NCBI GenBank assembly: GCA_018242365.1
Contig: JAFECB010000014.1
Location: forward strand, 1 to 64,000
Direction of reading: 5' to 3'
Source of the DNA: Pseudomonadota bacterium
GTDB taxonomy: Bacteria > Pseudomonadota > Gammaproteobacteria > Xanthomonadales > Xanthomonadaceae
Length of the DNA: 64,000 nucleotides
The notes under the pieces are model-generated. The model saw only the letters and a program-made list of their open reading frames with translations. It searched no databases and was not told the origin of the DNA. The translations under genes and the position numbers were made by a program. This document shows positions 61,963 through 64,000 of this stretch, in pieces; positions within the stretch are counted from its first letter, which is position 1; the number at the start of each line of letters is the position of its first letter.

Positions 61963-63179
61963 GTACGAGTGATGATCCAGTGTCATCGGCAGACTGTCGT
62001 GCGGTGACCCGCGCGGTACGCGCCGGCATCGATCGCGACACCGCCTTCGGCGCGGTGACGCCGCCGCTGGTGCTGTCGTCGAATTTCAGTTTCGAAGGCT
62101 TCGGCAAGAAGCGGACCTACGACTACACCCGCAGCGGTAATCCGACCCGCGACCTGCTTGGCGAAGCCTTGGCCGAATTGGAAGGCGGCGCCGGCGGCGT
62201 GGTGACCGCCACCGGGATGGGCGCGATTGCGGTAGTGGTCAACGCGCTGCTGGCACCCGGCGAGCGCGTGCTGGTGCCGCACGATTGCTATGGCGGTAGC
62301 TGGCGCCTGTTCAACGCCTTGTCTTCGAAGGGCGCGTTCGAGAAAGTCACCTGCGACCTGACCGATCCACAGGCCTTTGCCGAAGCGCTGCACAGCAAGC
62401 CGAAACTGGTGTGGGTGGAGACGCCTTCCAACCCGCTGCTGCGCATCACCGACTTGCGCCACGTGATCGATGCCGCGCATGCCGCCGGTGCGCTGGTGGT
62501 GGTGGACAACACCTTCCTGTCGCCGGCACTGCAACGGCCGATTGCCGATTTCGGTGCCGATCTGGTGGTGCATTCGACAACCAAATACATCAACGGCCAC
62601 AGCGATGTGGTCGGCGGTGCGGTGATCGCGCGCGATGCCGCCGTGCACGAACAGTTGGCATGGTGGGCCAACTGCCTGGGCCTGACCGGTTCGCCCTTCG
62701 ACAGTTTCCTGACCCTGCGCGGCCTGCGCACGCTGGATGCGCGCTTGCGCGTGCATCAGGAAAACGCAGTGGTGGTCACCGAAGTATTGGTTGGCCATCC
62801 CGTGGTGCGTGCGGTCCACTATCCCGGCCTGCTGTCGCACCCGGGGCACGCCTTGGCAGCGCGCCAGCAGCGTGGTTTCGGCGCGATGTTGAGTGTCGAG
62901 TTGGAAGGCGGCGAAGCGGCGGTGCGTGCCTTCGTCGAGGGCCTGCGTTATTTCACCTTGGCCGAATCGCTGGGTGGCGTGGAGAGCCTGGTCGCGCATC
63001 CGGCGACCATGACCCATGCGGCGATGACCGCCGAGGCGCGCGCGCAGGCCGGGATTCCGGATGGTTTGTTGCGGCTGTCGGTCGGGATCGAGCATGCCGA
63101 TGATCTGGCCGATGACCTGCGTGCTGCCTTGGCGCGTGCACAGGCCGCCATCGACCAATCCGTGCGGGACGTGGCGTGA
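61959..63179 (+). CDS. metB: Cystathionine gamma-synthase
   Basis: The 406-residue PLP enzyme joins O-acyl-homoserine and cysteine to cystathionine. The PLP lysine is K209 in HSTTKYINGHSD; the R-SGNPTR motif (59-64) and ETPSNPLL (154-161) are family hallmarks. It overlaps metX (ATGA) and is overlapped by the homoserine dehydrogenase start (GTGA). O-succinylhomoserine sulfhydrylase or cystathionine lyase activity cannot be excluded by sequence alone. Confidence 0.93.
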   Translation: MSTSDDPVSSADCRAVTRAVRAGIDRDTAFGAVTPPLVLSSNFSFEGFGKKRTYDYTRSGNPTRDLLGEALAELEGGAGGVVTATGMGAIAVVVNALLAPGERVLVPHDCYGGSWRLFNALSSKGAFEKVTCDLTDPQAFAEALHSKPKLVWVETPSNPLLRITDLRHVIDAAHAAGALVVVDNTFLSPALQRPIADFGADLVVHSTTKYINGHSDVVGGAVIARDAAVHEQLAWWANCLGLTGSPFDSFLTLRGLRTLDARLRVHQENAVVVTEVLVGHPVVRAVHYPGLLSHPGHALAARQQRGFGAMLSVELEGGEAAVRAFVEGLRYFTLAESLGGVESLVAHPATMTHAAMTAEARAQAGIPDGLLRLSVGIEHADDLADDLRAALARAQAAIDQSVRDVA

Positions 63180-64000
63180 GCGCGAAGGTGGCGACGCTGC
63201 GCCGTGAACGCACGGCACCGGCACGCGTGGCCTTGCTCGGCACCGGCACCGTCGGCAGTGCCGCCTGGGCGCGGCTGGCGCGCTGGCAGGGAACGCCACA
63301 AGGCGAACGCCTGCGCCTGGTCCACGCCGCCAATTCGCGCTTCGCGCTTGCCGACCCGGAAGGTATTGCCGGCAAGGCCGGTGAGCTGCTGCTGCGCAAC
63401 GCGCCGCAGGCTTCGGCACTGGATGCCGTTGACGTGGCCCTGTCCGGTGCCGGCACCCGCATCGTGATCGATGCCACCGCTTCCGAGCGGGTGGCCGAAT
63501 GGCATGCGCATTGGCTGGTGCGCGGCATCCATGTAGTGACCGCCTGCAAGCTCGGGCAGGGCACTTCGCTCGCGCGTTGGCGGGCGATCCAGGAGGCGCG
63601 CCGCGCCGGTGATGCCGACTATGGCGACAGTGCGACCGTGGGGGCAGGCTTGCCATTGCTGCATGCCATTCGGCGACTGCGTGCAGGTGGCGACAGCATC
63701 CATGCGATCGCCGGCCTGCTATCCGGCTCGCTGGGCTGGTTGCTCAACTCCTATGATGGCTTGCGCCCGTTTTCCGGCTTTGTCCGCCAGGCACAGGAGG
63801 CGGGCTATACCGAGCCGGACCCGCGCGAGGACCTGTCCGGCGAGGATGTGCGGCGCAAACTGCTGATCCTTGCGCGTGCTGCCGGCCATCCACTGGAATC
63901 CGAGTCCGTGCAGGTGGAGCCACTGATGCCGACTGAGCTGTCGGCACTGCCGCGTGCGGACGTGGACGCGGCACTGCCCTTGCTGGATGCGCCGCTGCGT
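63176..64000 (+). CDS. hom: Homoserine dehydrogenase (partial, 3' end outside window)
   Basis: The first 275 codons of an open frame beginning with GTG, overlapping the metB stop by three bases. The NAD(P) fold has VALLGTGTVGSAAWARL (18-34); SATVGAGLPLLHAIRRL and the catalytic region LSGSLGWLLNSY follow, then PDPREDLSGEDVRRKLLILAR. It feeds homoserine to MetX, so with metX-metB it forms a riboswitch-controlled methionine branch. No aspartokinase domain precedes it. The gene continues beyond 64000. Confidence 0.93.
   Translation, partial: MSAKVATLRRERTAPARVALLGTGTVGSAAWARLARWQGTPQGERLRLVHAANSRFALADPEGIAGKAGELLLRNAPQASALDAVDVALSGAGTRIVIDATASERVAEWHAHWLVRGIHVVTACKLGQGTSLARWRAIQEARRAGDADYGDSATVGAGLPLLHAIRRLRAGGDSIHAIAGLLSGSLGWLLNSYDGLRPFSGFVRQAQEAGYTEPDPREDLSGEDVRRKLLILARAAGHPLESESVQVEPLMPTELSALPRADVDAALPLLDAPLR

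Noticed and set aside
1..64000. Prophage, insertion sequence or integrative element
   Set aside because: No transposase, integrase, phage structural gene or target-site repeats were found; most genes are chromosomal core functions with uniform codon use.

Overview
The window comes from a GC-rich gammaproteobacterium, most likely of the family Xanthomonadaceae (Lysobacteraceae). The evidence is the gene sets pepA-holC-valS and metX-metB-hom, a MetX with a GYSYG nucleophile elbow, a GTP-dependent PEP carboxykinase, a large Oar-like TonB receptor, GTAG-type intergenic palindromes and a very high third-position GC. The genus cannot be fixed from the sequence alone. The window starts inside a 5S rRNA, so an rRNA operon lies to the left, and it ends inside a homoserine dehydrogenase gene.

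Region by region. 1-2.4 kb: 5S rRNA tail with two terminators, gtrA, and glmU overlapping a small HhH protein gene. 2.4-11.1 kb (minus strand): a compact eight-gene operon encoding a periplasmic adaptor, an unrecognised 69-residue protein, a MacB-type ABC exporter (ATPase and two FtsX-like permeases), a sigma-54 activator with its histidine kinase, and a CPBP-family membrane protease. A near-perfect sigma-54 promoter sits directly before the first gene. 11.3-20.4 kb: glmS, lptF-lptG, and pepA-holC-valS; valS carries a translated intergenic repeat. 20.4-24.4 kb: an array of five hairpins, a PAS-PAS-GGDEF diguanylate cyclase, a small ORF followed by a HEPN protein, tRNA-Met, rppH and a phasin. 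24.5-29 kb: an RND efflux adaptor and pump. 29-34.3 kb: bioD, a TMEM175-like channel, free methionine sulfoxide reductase, a TfoX-C protein, a cobalamin riboswitch with btuB, and cdd. 34.3-43.4 kb: GMC oxidoreductase, an ATP/ADP-carrier-like protein, DUF1304, a hotdog protein, fadE with a divergent TetR regulator, and pckG.

43.7-55.3 kb: an Oar-like TonB receptor next to a TPR-sulfotransferase, then an outer-membrane protein, hslO, mtgA, a GT2 glycosyltransferase, a CBS protein, a second sulfotransferase and two Asp/Asn beta-hydroxylase-like genes. This is an unusual local concentration of protein- or glycan-modifying enzymes beside envelope genes. 55.4-64 kb: prfC, a Ser/Thr kinase with TPRs, a 60-residue secreted peptide, an M23 peptidase, and a SAM-I (S-box) riboswitch in front of metX-metB-hom.

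The strongest candidates for undescribed biology are the self-contained sigma-54-controlled export operon with its small protein and membrane protease, the repeat translated inside ValRS, the hairpin array at 20.5 kb, and the sulfotransferase/hydroxylase neighbourhood. Gene starts were chosen from ribosome-binding sites and family start positions; many longer open frames on the opposite strand are GC-driven shadows.
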